DNA of 8,048 bases from Clostridia bacterium (GTDB taxonomy: Bacteria > Bacillota > Clostridia > Oscillospirales > Acutalibacteraceae): the NCBI GenBank assembly GCA_017559885.1, contig JAFYQN010000166.1, positions 1-8,048 of the forward strand, read 5' to 3'. The translations under genes were made by a program, and so were the position numbers. Within the stretch, counting starts at the first letter, position 1, and each line of letters begins with the position of its first letter. Positions 1 through 6,554 of the stretch are shown here, one piece after another. Under the pieces are notes generated by a model that saw only the letters and a program-made list of their open reading frames with translations, did not search any database and had not been told where the DNA came from.

Positions 1-1
1 G

Positions 2-2869
2 TACGAAGAAACCGACGACTATGATGGTGACAAGCGTGTTGAACTTCATTGCCACACCAATATGTCGGCAATAGACGCGGTAGCGAGCGCAGGCGATATT
101 ATTAATCGCGCTTTCAAATGGGGACACAAGGCAGTCGCCATTACCGACCACGGCGTTGTGCAAGCGTATCCTGCTATTGCCGAAGCAGTAGGCAAAATCC
201 GTAAAGGCGGCGGTGAATTTAAGGCAATTTACGGTGTCGAAAATTATTTTATTGACGATACTCGTTATGATATTTCAAAACTTAACGGTAAAGAGATAGG
301 CAAATTGCGTAATCACCAAATTCTTTTGGTTAAAGATTTGGTAGGTCTTAAAAATCTTTACAAGTTGGTATCCGATTCGCACCTTAACAATTTTTATGGC
401 AGACCTGTAATACTGCGCTCGCAATTAGATGCTCACCGCGAGGGTCTTATTGTTGGTTCGGCTTGCGAACAGGGCGAACTTTATCGCGCAATAATTGACG
501 GCAAGGACGAAAAAACGCTTTTGGAAATTGCCGATTACTACGATTACCTTGAAATACAACCGCTCGGTAACAACGAGTTTATGGTGCGCGATAGCGAAAA
601 GGCGGACAAGGTTGACAAAAAAGGAAACGTTACACCCAACCGATTTAAAAACGTTACAAGCATTGAGGTTGTAAAGGACTTTAACCGCAAGGTTGTAGAA
701 CTTGCCGACAAACTCGGTAAACCGGTTGTAGCTACGGGCGACGTACATTTTCTTAAAAAGCAGGACGGCATTATCCGTCAGATAGTTATGGCAGGACAGG
801 GATTTGACGATATTGAAAATCAAGCGCCGCTTTACTTTAAGTCGACTACCGAAATGCTCGAAGACTTTTCATATTTTGGCGACCGCGCTTACGAGTTTGT
901 GGTTGACAATCCAAACAAAATTGCCGATATGGTATCACCCGACGTTATCCCCGTGCCAAAGGGTAACTACCCACCGGTAATCGAGGGTTCGGATGACCTT
1001 CTTCGTGAAATTTGTTGGCGCAATGCCAAGGCAATGTACGGCGACCCCGTACCTGAAATAGTAGAAAAGCGACTTAATAAAGAACTTAATTCTATTATTA
1101 ATAACGGATTCTCTATAATGTATATCTCGGCTCAAAAGTTGGTAGCAAAGAGTGAAGAACTTGGTTACTACGTTGGTTCGCGTGGTTCGGTTGGTTCGTC
1201 ATTTGTTGCTACTATGGCAGGCATTTCAGAGGTTAACCCCTTGGCACCGCATTACGTGTGTAAAGGTTGTCAGTATAGTGAGTTCTTTACCGACGGTTCG
1301 GTGGGCTCGGGATTTGACCTACCCGAAAAGAACTGTCCAAATTGTGGTATGCCCCTTGATAGAAACGGTCACGATATACCATTTGAAACCTTTTTGGGAT
1401 TTAAAGGCGATAAGGTTCCTGATATAGACCTTAACTTCTCTGTTGAAGTTCAAAACACTATTCAAGAATATACCAAAACGCTTTTCGGCGCCGAAAACGT
1501 TTATAAAGCAGGTACGATTTCTACCATTGCCGAAAAAACTGCCTTTGGTTTTGCCAAGGCCTATGCCGAAAAGATGAACATTGTTTTGAGTCAGGCGGAA
1601 CTTAACCGTTTGGCATCACTTGTAGAATCTTCAAAGGTAAAAACCACAACGGGTCAACATCCAGCAGGTATGATTATTGTGCCACAGGGTATGACAATTT
1701 ACGATTTTTGCCCTGTGCAACATCCTGCAGATGATACCGCAAGTGATATTATAACAACGCATTTTGACTTCCATTCTATTCACGATACAATTTTAAAACT
1801 TGACGAACTCGGTCACGTAGTGCCCACTACATATAAATATTTATATGAGTATTCGGGTATAGACGTAAACAGTATTTCGATGAGTGACCCTAAGGTTTAT
1901 AGTTTGTTTACTTCTACCGATGCGCTTGGCGTTGCAGCAGAAGAAATTGAATCAAAAACAGGCACGTTTTGTCTGCCTGAGTTTGGTACCTCGTTTGTAC
2001 GAGGAATGCTTGTTGACTGTAAACCAAAAAATTTCTCCGACTTGTTGCAGATTTCGGGACTTTCACACGGTACCGACGTTTATCTTGGTAACGCTAAAGA
2101 CCTTATCGAAAACGGCACTTGTACCATTTCGGAAGTTATTGGTACGCGTGACAACATAATGGTTTACCTTATACATCAAGGTATGGACGAAGGACGAGCT
2201 TTCCAAATTACCGAAACGGTACGTAAAGGACTTGTTGCAAAAGGTAAGGTGTCTAAAGAAGATTGGGGTAAAATGGAAGACGATATGCGAGCAGTTGGCG
2301 TGCCCGAGTGGTATATTGGCTCGTGTTATAAGATTAAATACATGTTCCCAAAAGCTCATGCCGCGGCGTACGTTATATCGGCAATAAAACTTGGTTGGTA
2401 CAAGGTTTACCGTCCACTTGAATTTTACTGCGCATACTTTACTGCGCGCCCCGAGGACGTCGACGTACCCACGATTATGAAGGGCAGAGGCGCTGTGCTT
2501 GCCAAAATGAACGAAATTAAGGCAAAGGGTAAAGAGGCGTCAAAAAAAGAACTTGATACCTACGATACCTTGCTTATATTTAACGAAATGATGGCGCGTG
2601 GTATTGAGGTATTGCCAATAGATATAAAACATTCACACGCTATGAAGTTTTTACCGCAAGACGGTAAAATGCGTTTGCCTTTTGGCGCGCTTTCGGGCGT
2701 GGGTGAAAAGGCGGCATACTCTATATATGAAGCCGCACAAAAGGGCGACTTTGTATCGCGAGAGGATTTTGCAGTTGAAGCAGGCGTTTCAAAAACGATT
2801 ATCCAAAACCTTGCTGACCTCGGCGCAATGTCTGACTTGCCCGACACAAACCAGATGTCTTTATTTTAA
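2..2869 (+). CDS. polC: DNA polymerase III alpha subunit, PolC type (5'-truncated), apparently without the internal exonuclease domain
   Basis: This is the replicative polymerase of low-GC Gram-positives, acting at the fork with the beta clamp. The frame is open to the left edge, so the ATG at 62 is internal and the N-terminal/OB region is outside. Numbering from base 2 (955 residues visible): the PHP domain opens with HCHTNMS (H16, H18), then TDH (D49, H50) and YGVE (E80), and resumes with TGDVH (D247, H249). A four-cysteine zinc motif follows (C420, C423, C445, C448). The catalytic aspartates are in PDIDLNF (D474, D476) and LKLDELGH (D601). The protein ends in QMSLF, the clamp-binding peptide. 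PolC normally carries a DEDDh exonuclease of about 170 residues inside the PHP domain. Here YGVENYFIDD runs through a linker of about 20 residues straight into HQILLVKDLVGLKNLYKLVS, which normally follows the exonuclease, and no DxExT motif is present. Near the active site, TTGQHPAG replaces the usual TTGQHPGG. Identity is very secure; loss of the exonuclease is well supported for the visible part, but relocation upstream cannot be excluded. Confidence 0.97.
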   Translation, partial: YEETDDYDGDKRVELHCHTNMSAIDAVASAGDIINRAFKWGHKAVAITDHGVVQAYPAIAEAVGKIRKGGGEFKAIYGVENYFIDDTRYDISKLNGKEIGKLRNHQILLVKDLVGLKNLYKLVSDSHLNNFYGRPVILRSQLDAHREGLIVGSACEQGELYRAIIDGKDEKTLLEIADYYDYLEIQPLGNNEFMVRDSEKADKVDKKGNVTPNRFKNVTSIEVVKDFNRKVVELADKLGKPVVATGDVHFLKKQDGIIRQIVMAGQGFDDIENQAPLYFKSTTEMLEDFSYFGDRAYEFVVDNPNKIADMVSPDVIPVPKGNYPPVIEGSDDLLREICWRNAKAMYGDPVPEIVEKRLNKELNSIINNGFSIMYISAQKLVAKSEELGYYVGSRGSVGSSFVATMAGISEVNPLAPHYVCKGCQYSEFFTDGSVGSGFDLPEKNCPNCGMPLDRNGHDIPFETFLGFKGDKVPDIDLNFSVEVQNTIQEYTKTLFGAENVYKAGTISTIAEKTAFGFAKAYAEKMNIVLSQAELNRLASLVESSKVKTTTGQHPAGMIIVPQGMTIYDFCPVQHPADDTASDIITTHFDFHSIHDTILKLDELGHVVPTTYKYLYEYSGIDVNSISMSDPKVYSLFTSTDALGVAAEEIESKTGTFCLPEFGTSFVRGMLVDCKPKNFSDLLQISGLSHGTDVYLGNAKDLIENGTCTISEVIGTRDNIMVYLIHQGMDEGRAFQITETVRKGLVAKGKVSKEDWGKMEDDMRAVGVPEWYIGSCYKIKYMFPKAHAAAYVISAIKLGWYKVYRPLEFYCAYFTARPEDVDVPTIMKGRGAVLAKMNEIKAKGKEASKKELDTYDTLLIFNEMMARGIEVLPIDIKHSHAMKFLPQDGKMRLPFGALSGVGEKAAYSIYEAAQKGDFVSREDFAVEAGVSKTIIQNLADLGAMSDLPDTNQMSLF

Positions 2870-2876
2870 CTAAAAC

Positions 2877-2917
2877 AAACCCGAGAAGAATTTAAATCTT
2901 CTCGGGTTTACTTTTTT
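2877..2917. terminator. Bidirectional intrinsic terminator between polC and the sigma operon
   Basis: A perfect 10-bp stem (2880-2889 with 2897-2906, arm CCCGAGAAGA) closes a 7-nt loop and extends by three A-T pairs on the outside (2877-2879 with 2907-2909). On the plus strand it is followed by TTT and then six Ts at 2912-2917. On the minus strand it is followed by TTTGTTTTAG. It starts 8 bases after the polC stop and ends at the stop of the converging membrane-protein gene, so it can serve both. Confidence 0.9.
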
Positions 2918-4385
2918 AACCATTTTCTTTTAAAATATAATCGTTAGAATTATCATATTTATTATGGTTGTTATGCTTATTTATAAAATATTCTTCGTAA
3001 CCTTCAACCTCTATAGCAGGGACGTAAGCTTTTGAAAAAATCATATTTCCATTTTGGGCTACGCCTATATTTTTATAAAACGCATAATAGGGGATAGCAA
3101 GAACACCTACATTAAAGCCGCCATCATATTCAAATGAAACATAATCATAATTGGCAAAATCAATTGGTGCTTGTTCTGCCTGACATTGCGCACAACCACC
3201 CATTGATAACACGTAACCTTTGTTTAGATATTCTTCTGCTTTTTCAAGCGGTAGTAATTCCTTTTGCGTTATAGGTTTTGAATGTGATTTGTTTTCAGTG
3301 CGGAAAGACCAGTACCATATATTTTGGGCATAAGATATGTCGGTTGACTCTTTTTCATAATTATCAAAACCAATAAAAATATAATCTGTATAAGGTGCTT
3401 CACCTTGAAGTTTGTTTAATGGATGTGCAGATGAATTGTACAAATAAACAGTCAGTGAAGTCGGTCCGGAAAAACTATAATTATTATAATGACGAATAAC
3501 TTTTGCACTGTCAAACGACACATCAAATATGTTAAAAAGCTCTTGCTTAAGATCTGAAATTGAATTAAGGACATCGGTATCGTTTTTACTATGACTTATG
3601 CTAAAAGTTTTATCGTTAATCGTTAATGGATTTTCTCCACAAGAAAAACTAATTATGTTTCGGTTCTGCATATTTGTAATGCTAAAACCTGTGCCATAAT
3701 ACTCTGTAAAATCATATCTTTCGGCTGTAGAACGAATTGTTATGCTAGGAATTTCGTCGTTATCAATTTCAGTTTCGTATAATGGAGTTGGAATATGTAA
3801 AGCGTTTATTATTTTAGGGAAATATTTATCAGCAAGTGATTGTGCTTCATTTTGGCTAATTTCCTTTTGATAATAACCTTTATATACTGTTACATATTTA
3901 TCGGTAGGTATTGGGTTAATATATAGGTGTTCTGTGTTTGGTACATATACCTTTCGATAAGTTGTTGTACTGCCATTTGTGCTATTATTTATAAAACTTA
4001 AATCATTAACGGTAATTGTTAAATCTTCGTTACTTGAACCGAGCGAATTGGCAACAGAACTCGTCGTGCCGGCAGAACCGCTTGTTGTTCCAACACTTGC
4101 ATCGTTTTGTGTACCACTTTGTGTTTGCTCAGGGGATTGCTCATATATGATTTCTTCTTCATATATAATTTCCGTGTCATCAGAGGTTGTAAACTCACTA
4201 TCGTTTAAATCGCTTAATACTTTAATCGACGGTATGCTCACAAGTACTGCCGCAACACAAGCCGCAATCGTGCTTATGAGAATTTTTTTGCGTCTTGCGG
4301 CAATTCTTATTGCAGGAGATTTTGCTTCGGCTATAAGTTCATCGTCTATTTCGCCAAAAGCCGATTCGAAAATATCATTATTCAT
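2916..4385 (-). CDS. Membrane-anchored putative anti-sigma factor with large extracytoplasmic domain
   Basis: This 489-residue protein probably holds the adjacent sigma factor inactive at the membrane until an envelope signal arrives. Visible parts: a short acidic cytoplasmic N-terminus (1-29), a basic stretch (ARRKK, about 29-33), one transmembrane segment (about 34-55), an acidic then Ser/Thr/Gly/Asn-rich linker (about 62-120), and an outer domain of about 350 residues rich in Tyr, Asn and Ile. The outer domain contains a CxxC (C398, C401). The ATG overlaps the sigma stop as ATGA and has a strong AGGAGG seven bases upstream (4393-4398), so the two genes are translationally coupled. It is last in the operon and ends against the shared terminator. 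The anti-sigma role rests on position and topology; I recognise no ZAS-type HxxxCxxC zinc motif and no named family. It could instead be a sigma-controlled envelope protein. Confidence 0.8.
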   Translation of the reverse strand: MNNDIFESAFGEIDDELIAEAKSPAIRIAARRKKILISTIAACVAAVLVSIPSIKVLSDLNDSEFTTSDDTEIIYEEEIIYEQSPEQTQSGTQNDASVGTTSGSAGTTSSVANSLGSSNEDLTITVNDLSFINNSTNGSTTTYRKVYVPNTEHLYINPIPTDKYVTVYKGYYQKEISQNEAQSLADKYFPKIINALHIPTPLYETEIDNDEIPSITIRSTAERYDFTEYYGTGFSITNMQNRNIISFSCGENPLTINDKTFSISHSKNDTDVLNSISDLKQELFNIFDVSFDSAKVIRHYNNYSFSGPTSLTVYLYNSSAHPLNKLQGEAPYTDYIFIGFDNYEKESTDISYAQNIWYWSFRTENKSHSKPITQKELLPLEKAEEYLNKGYVLSMGGCAQCQAEQAPIDFANYDYVSFEYDGGFNVGVLAIPYYAFYKNIGVAQNGNMIFSKAYVPAIEVEGYEEYFINKHNNHNKYDNSNDYILKENG

Positions 4386-4933
4386 ATATATACCTCCTCG
4401 CGTTTTAAATGTTCAAGTAATTTTTTGCGTGTGCGAGATAGCATCATTTTTACCTTGCTTTGCGTAAAACCAAACTGACGGGCGATATCTTTTATGGAAT
4501 CACAATACCAATAGTGGCATATAAACACCTGTCTTTCGCGCGTGGGTAACGAGCGCAAAAAGGCGTTTAATATTTCGGTAAGTTCTAATTGTGAAAAGGC
4601 ATCGCAACTGTCGGGAATTATGTTAGAAAGTTCGTCAAGCGGCATAGCGCCGTTACCGCCGCCACGCTTTTGGGCGTTGCGGTGCTTTAACTTTTTGAAA
4701 GATATGTTGCGTGTAATACGACCTAAAAAGGCGGAAAGTGCTTGCGGATTGTTTGGTGGAATACATTCCCACGCAGAAATATATGTATCATTTTCGCATT
4801 CTTCCGCGTCTTCTTTTGTTTTTAATATGTTGTACGATATTGAGTAAAGCAGTTTGCCATATTTACGCTTTGTTTCACTTATCGCAGTGTCGTCGCGCAT
4901 AAAATACAGTTCTATTATTTTGTTGTCTTCCAA
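4382..4933 (-). CDS. ECF-type RNA polymerase sigma factor
   Basis: An alternative sigma factor of 183 residues, the size of the sigma-70 ECF group. The sigma2 region (about 10-85) includes KYGKLLYSISYNIL, KEDAEECENDTYISAW (core-binding and -10 recognition) and AFLGRITRNISFKKLKHR. After a variable linker (about 86-110), sigma4 (about 115-178) contains LPTRERQVFICHYW and a helix-turn-helix, SIKDIARQFGFTQSKVKMML, for -35 recognition. There is no sigma1 or sigma3. I chose TTG at 4933 as the start. The upstream GTG at 4942 overlaps the Shine-Dalgarno (AAGGGG, 4942-4947), whereas TTG lies 8 bases after GGGG and gives an opening, MEDNKIIELYF, like many clostridial ECF proteins. The gene is coupled by a 4-base overlap to the membrane protein downstream. 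Which promoters it recognises cannot be told from this window; no obvious ECF promoter was seen upstream of its own gene. Confidence 0.93.
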   Translation of the reverse strand: MEDNKIIELYFMRDDTAISETKRKYGKLLYSISYNILKTKEDAEECENDTYISAWECIPPNNPQALSAFLGRITRNISFKKLKHRNAQKRGGGNGAMPLDELSNIIPDSCDAFSQLELTEILNAFLRSLPTRERQVFICHYWYCDSIKDIARQFGFTQSKVKMMLSRTRKKLLEHLKREEVYI

Positions 4934-4964
4934 AAATATCACCCCTTCACAATATTAGTACACA

Positions 4965-4994
4965 TTTATAAATAATAAGTCACAAATTTTTCAA
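4965..4994 (-). promoter_or_regulatory. Housekeeping-type promoter for the sigma/anti-sigma operon
   Basis: On the minus strand, TTGAAA (4994-4989) lies 18 bases from TATAAA (4970-4965). The predicted start near 4957-4958 gives a leader of about 25 nt containing the AAGGGG ribosome-binding site. Both boxes are one or two bases from consensus in very AT-rich DNA, so this is a moderate call. It suggests basal expression by the main sigma factor. Confidence 0.5.
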
Positions 4995-5095
4995 TAAACT
5001 TTTTATACAATTTAATTATAAATGCATTATCAAACATTGTAAAGCAGTATATTTTGCACAAAAAGGTTAAAAATTTTTAATTTTTTAAAGAAAAA

Positions 5096-5113
5096 GGTTG
5101 CAATTTTGTAACC
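5096..5113. repeat. Imperfect palindrome over the -35 box, a copy of the WalR-like site
   Basis: GGTTGCAATTTTGTAACC is an 18-bp near-palindrome covering the -35. Read on the minus strand it contains GTTACAAAATTGCAAC, which differs at two positions from GTTACAAAATTGTAAT at 5139-5154. The two copies are in opposite orientation with centres about 42 bp apart, close to four helical turns, flanking the -10 and the start site. A paired operator is plausible. This copy does not fit the WalR consensus exactly. Confidence 0.45.
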
Positions 5114-5125
5114 TTTGGGTATAAT
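5098..5125 (+). promoter_or_regulatory. Sigma-A-type promoter of the M23 peptidase gene
   Basis: TTGCAA (5098-5103), a 16-base spacer and a perfect TATAAT (5120-5125) predict a start near 5132. A run of A/T-rich DNA upstream (5067-5095) could act as an UP element. Because transcription should begin near 5132, the in-frame TTG at 5137 would lie almost at the mRNA 5' end, which argues against it as the translation start. Confidence 0.75.
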
Positions 5126-5137
5126 AGTAAAGGAAAT

Positions 5138-5154
5138 TGTTACAAAATTGTAAT
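5138..5154 (+). promoter_or_regulatory. Candidate WalR (YycF) box downstream of the M23 promoter
   Basis: The sequence TGTTAC-AAAAT-TGTAAT matches every position of the published WalR consensus, TGTWAH-N5-TGTWAH. WalKR controls peptidoglycan hydrolases in Bacillus and Staphylococcus, and the gene here encodes an M23 endopeptidase. The site lies at about +7 to +23 from the predicted start, a position that fits repression better than activation. The match is seen directly; the regulator and the direction of control are inference, and the motif is degenerate and AT-rich. Confidence 0.45.
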
Positions 5155-5159
5155 CTTTT

Positions 5160-5167
5160 GGAAGGAG
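5160..5167 (+). promoter_or_regulatory. Strong ribosome-binding site that points to an ATT start codon
   Basis: GGAAGGAG is a near-ideal Shine-Dalgarno. No ATG, GTG or TTG lies in the coding frame at a usable distance downstream. The in-frame codon at normal spacing (8 bases) is ATT at 5176. The ATG at 5169 is in another frame, one base from the site, and stops after four codons. The in-frame TTGs at 5137 and 5158 lie upstream of, or overlap, this site. Confidence 0.7.
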
Positions 5168-5175
5168 AATGCGCT

Positions 5176-6408
5176 ATTTTTGATGATGTAATTCCGCTTA
5201 TATTAAAAAGCGTAAAGGTTTGCGCATCGACAATTAAAAATAGTTCAAGCAAGGCAAAACGCGGCGCGTTTGCTATAATAGCAGTTATTGCATTGGTAGC
5301 AAGCTTTTCTTTTACAGGCGCACGCTTAGCATACAACGTAAACTACAGCGGTCGTATAATTGCTACCGTTAGCAGTAAACAACAGTTTAATGACGCTTTG
5401 GCGCTTGTTATAAATATGGTAGGCGACAAAGACGTTGAATCGGTTGTAGAAGAACCTACTTTTAACACAACTGTAACTCTTAATGAAAATATAAACAATA
5501 CCCAAGAAGTTGCAAATGCAATTATTAACAATACCGACGCGATTGTAGAGGGTACAACCCTTTATGTAGACGGTAATAAGGTTGCTTGCGCCCAAAGCGA
5601 AGTACTCGAGGGCGTTATCAATAGCCGCCTTAATGCATTTGACGTTGAGGGCGTAGAGTGTACAAGTCATTTTGCTCAGAGTGTCACCACCGAACAAGGT
5701 TACTTTATGGCAAGCGAACTTGACAATACACTTAAAGTACAAACAGTAGTAAGTTCGCTTTCGGTAGTTACCAAGATGCGTCAAACTACCGACGTTATGG
5801 TTCCTTACCAAAGTGTTGTTAAAACAACCGACGAGCAACTTATCGGCTATAAAAAAGTAGCAGTCGTTGGCGCTTCGGGTGTTAACCGTGTCACACAAGA
5901 CGTTGTAATGATTGACGGTAAAGTTCAGTCATGTACCGACGTTGACAGTCAGGTTGTAATTGCCCCTGTAAACGAAGTTGTTATAAAGGGCACGGCAAAA
6001 CCAAACGCATCTGTGGGTCAAGCGGCTAACAACATTGGTTTTATATTCCCACTACCTGCAGGTACATGGCAGGTAAGCGCATATTATGGCGACGGTAGAA
6101 ATCACAAAGGTCTTGACCTTCGCGCTCCAAGCGGCACGTCAATTTACGCAGTGGCAGAGGGTAAAGTTGTATATTCAGGTTGGAAGGGAAACTACGGTTA
6201 CTGTGTTATAATTGAACATTCAAACGGTATGCGTACAGTTTATGCTCATGCAAAGCAACTTTGTTGTAACGTGGGCGACACAGTATCACAGGGCGAGGTT
6301 ATAGCGCTTGTTGGTACTACAGGTCAGTCTACAGGTAACCATTTGCATTTTGAGGTTATTGTAGGCGGTAGAAACGTAAATCCTGCGCCATATATAAACA
6401 TAGGTTAA
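5176..6408 (+). CDS. Membrane-anchored G5-domain M23 family metallopeptidase (peptidoglycan endopeptidase)
   Basis: Predicted to cut peptide cross-links in peptidoglycan outside the membrane during wall growth. With the ATT start it has 410 residues: a short cytoplasmic N-terminus with a Lys/Arg cluster (about 25-29), an uncleaved signal-anchor helix (about 30-48), an outer region of about 145 residues I cannot assign, a G5-like domain (about 195-273), then the peptidase domain of LytM/lysostaphin type (about 290-407). The full zinc site is present: NHKGLDL (H310, D314), the catalytic YAH (H358) and HLHFEV (H389, H391), so the enzyme should be active. The G5 domain is a family associated with cell-wall and polysaccharide binding. 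It has its own promoter upstream and terminator downstream. A candidate WalR box in the leader fits control by the wall-homeostasis two-component system. Start alternatives are TTG at 5137 or 5158, both lacking a well-spaced ribosome-binding site. Confidence 0.93.
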   Translation: MFDDVIPLILKSVKVCASTIKNSSSKAKRGAFAIIAVIALVASFSFTGARLAYNVNYSGRIIATVSSKQQFNDALALVINMVGDKDVESVVEEPTFNTTVTLNENINNTQEVANAIINNTDAIVEGTTLYVDGNKVACAQSEVLEGVINSRLNAFDVEGVECTSHFAQSVTTEQGYFMASELDNTLKVQTVVSSLSVVTKMRQTTDVMVPYQSVVKTTDEQLIGYKKVAVVGASGVNRVTQDVVMIDGKVQSCTDVDSQVVIAPVNEVVIKGTAKPNASVGQAANNIGFIFPLPAGTWQVSAYYGDGRNHKGLDLRAPSGTSIYAVAEGKVVYSGWKGNYGYCVIIEHSNGMRTVYAHAKQLCCNVGDTVSQGEVIALVGTTGQSTGNHLHFEVIVGGRNVNPAPYINIG

Positions 6409-6420
6409 TAGGTGATTATT

Positions 6421-6447
6421 AAGCTCCGACATAGTCGGGGCTTTTTT
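6421..6447 (+). terminator. Intrinsic terminator of the M23 peptidase gene
   Basis: A 10-bp stem (AAGCTCCGAC at 6421-6430 with GTCGGGGCTT at 6434-6443, one G-U pair) closes a 3-nt loop and runs into six Ts (6442-6447). It lies 13 bases after the stop codon and separates the peptidase gene from the next promoter. Confidence 0.92.
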
Positions 6448-6480
6448 GTTATATTATATGGCAAATATGCGTTTTAAACC

Positions 6481-6510
6481 TTGACTAAACCACAACATTT
6501 AGTGTATAAT
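6481..6510 (+). promoter_or_regulatory. Sigma-A-type promoter of the GyrB-like gene
   Basis: TTGACT (6481-6486), an 18-base spacer and TATAAT (6505-6510) form a near-consensus promoter. Predicted transcription start is near 6517, giving a leader of about 38 nt that holds the AAGGAAGTG ribosome-binding site (6540-6548). Confidence 0.8.
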
Positions 6511-6517
6511 GTACACT
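6501..6517. promoter_or_regulatory. Inverted repeat over the -10 box, candidate operator
   Basis: AGTGTA-TAATG-TACACT is a perfect 6-bp inverted repeat with a 5-bp centre. It covers the whole -10 hexamer and reaches the predicted start site. That position is typical of a repressor operator. As a hairpin it would sit at the very 5' end of the transcript or before it, so a DNA-binding dimer is likelier. The regulator is unknown. Confidence 0.4.
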
Positions 6518-6554
6518 GTATATAAATGTGAATTTTTTCAAGGAAGTGTAATTT

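Noticed and set aside
425..2847. Several minus-strand and other-frame open frames of 60-130 codons inside polC
   Set aside because: They lie opposite or within the clearly conserved polC reading frame, have no family resemblance and no convincing ribosome-binding sites.
3979..4847. Plus-strand open frames of 162 and 101 codons
   Set aside because: They are antisense to the anti-sigma and sigma genes, whose protein features and ATGA coupling are clear.
5067..5080. Perfect palindrome TTAAAAATTTTTAA
   Set aside because: Only A/T runs in a very AT-rich intergenic region; more likely an UP-like or bent element than a terminator or operator, as there is no GC stem.
5137..5160. TTG codons at 5137 and 5158 as the start of the peptidase
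   Set aside because: The first lies about five bases from the predicted transcription start with poor ribosome-site spacing; the second has none upstream and overlaps the strong site meant for a later codon. They are not fully excluded.
5169..5183. ATG at 5169 as a leader peptide or true start
   Set aside because: It is only one base from the Shine-Dalgarno, in a different frame from the gene, and stops after four codons.
5326..5898. Minus-strand open frame of 190 codons inside the M23 peptidase gene
   Set aside because: It is antisense to a gene with complete M23 and G5 features, and its translation has no recognisable features.
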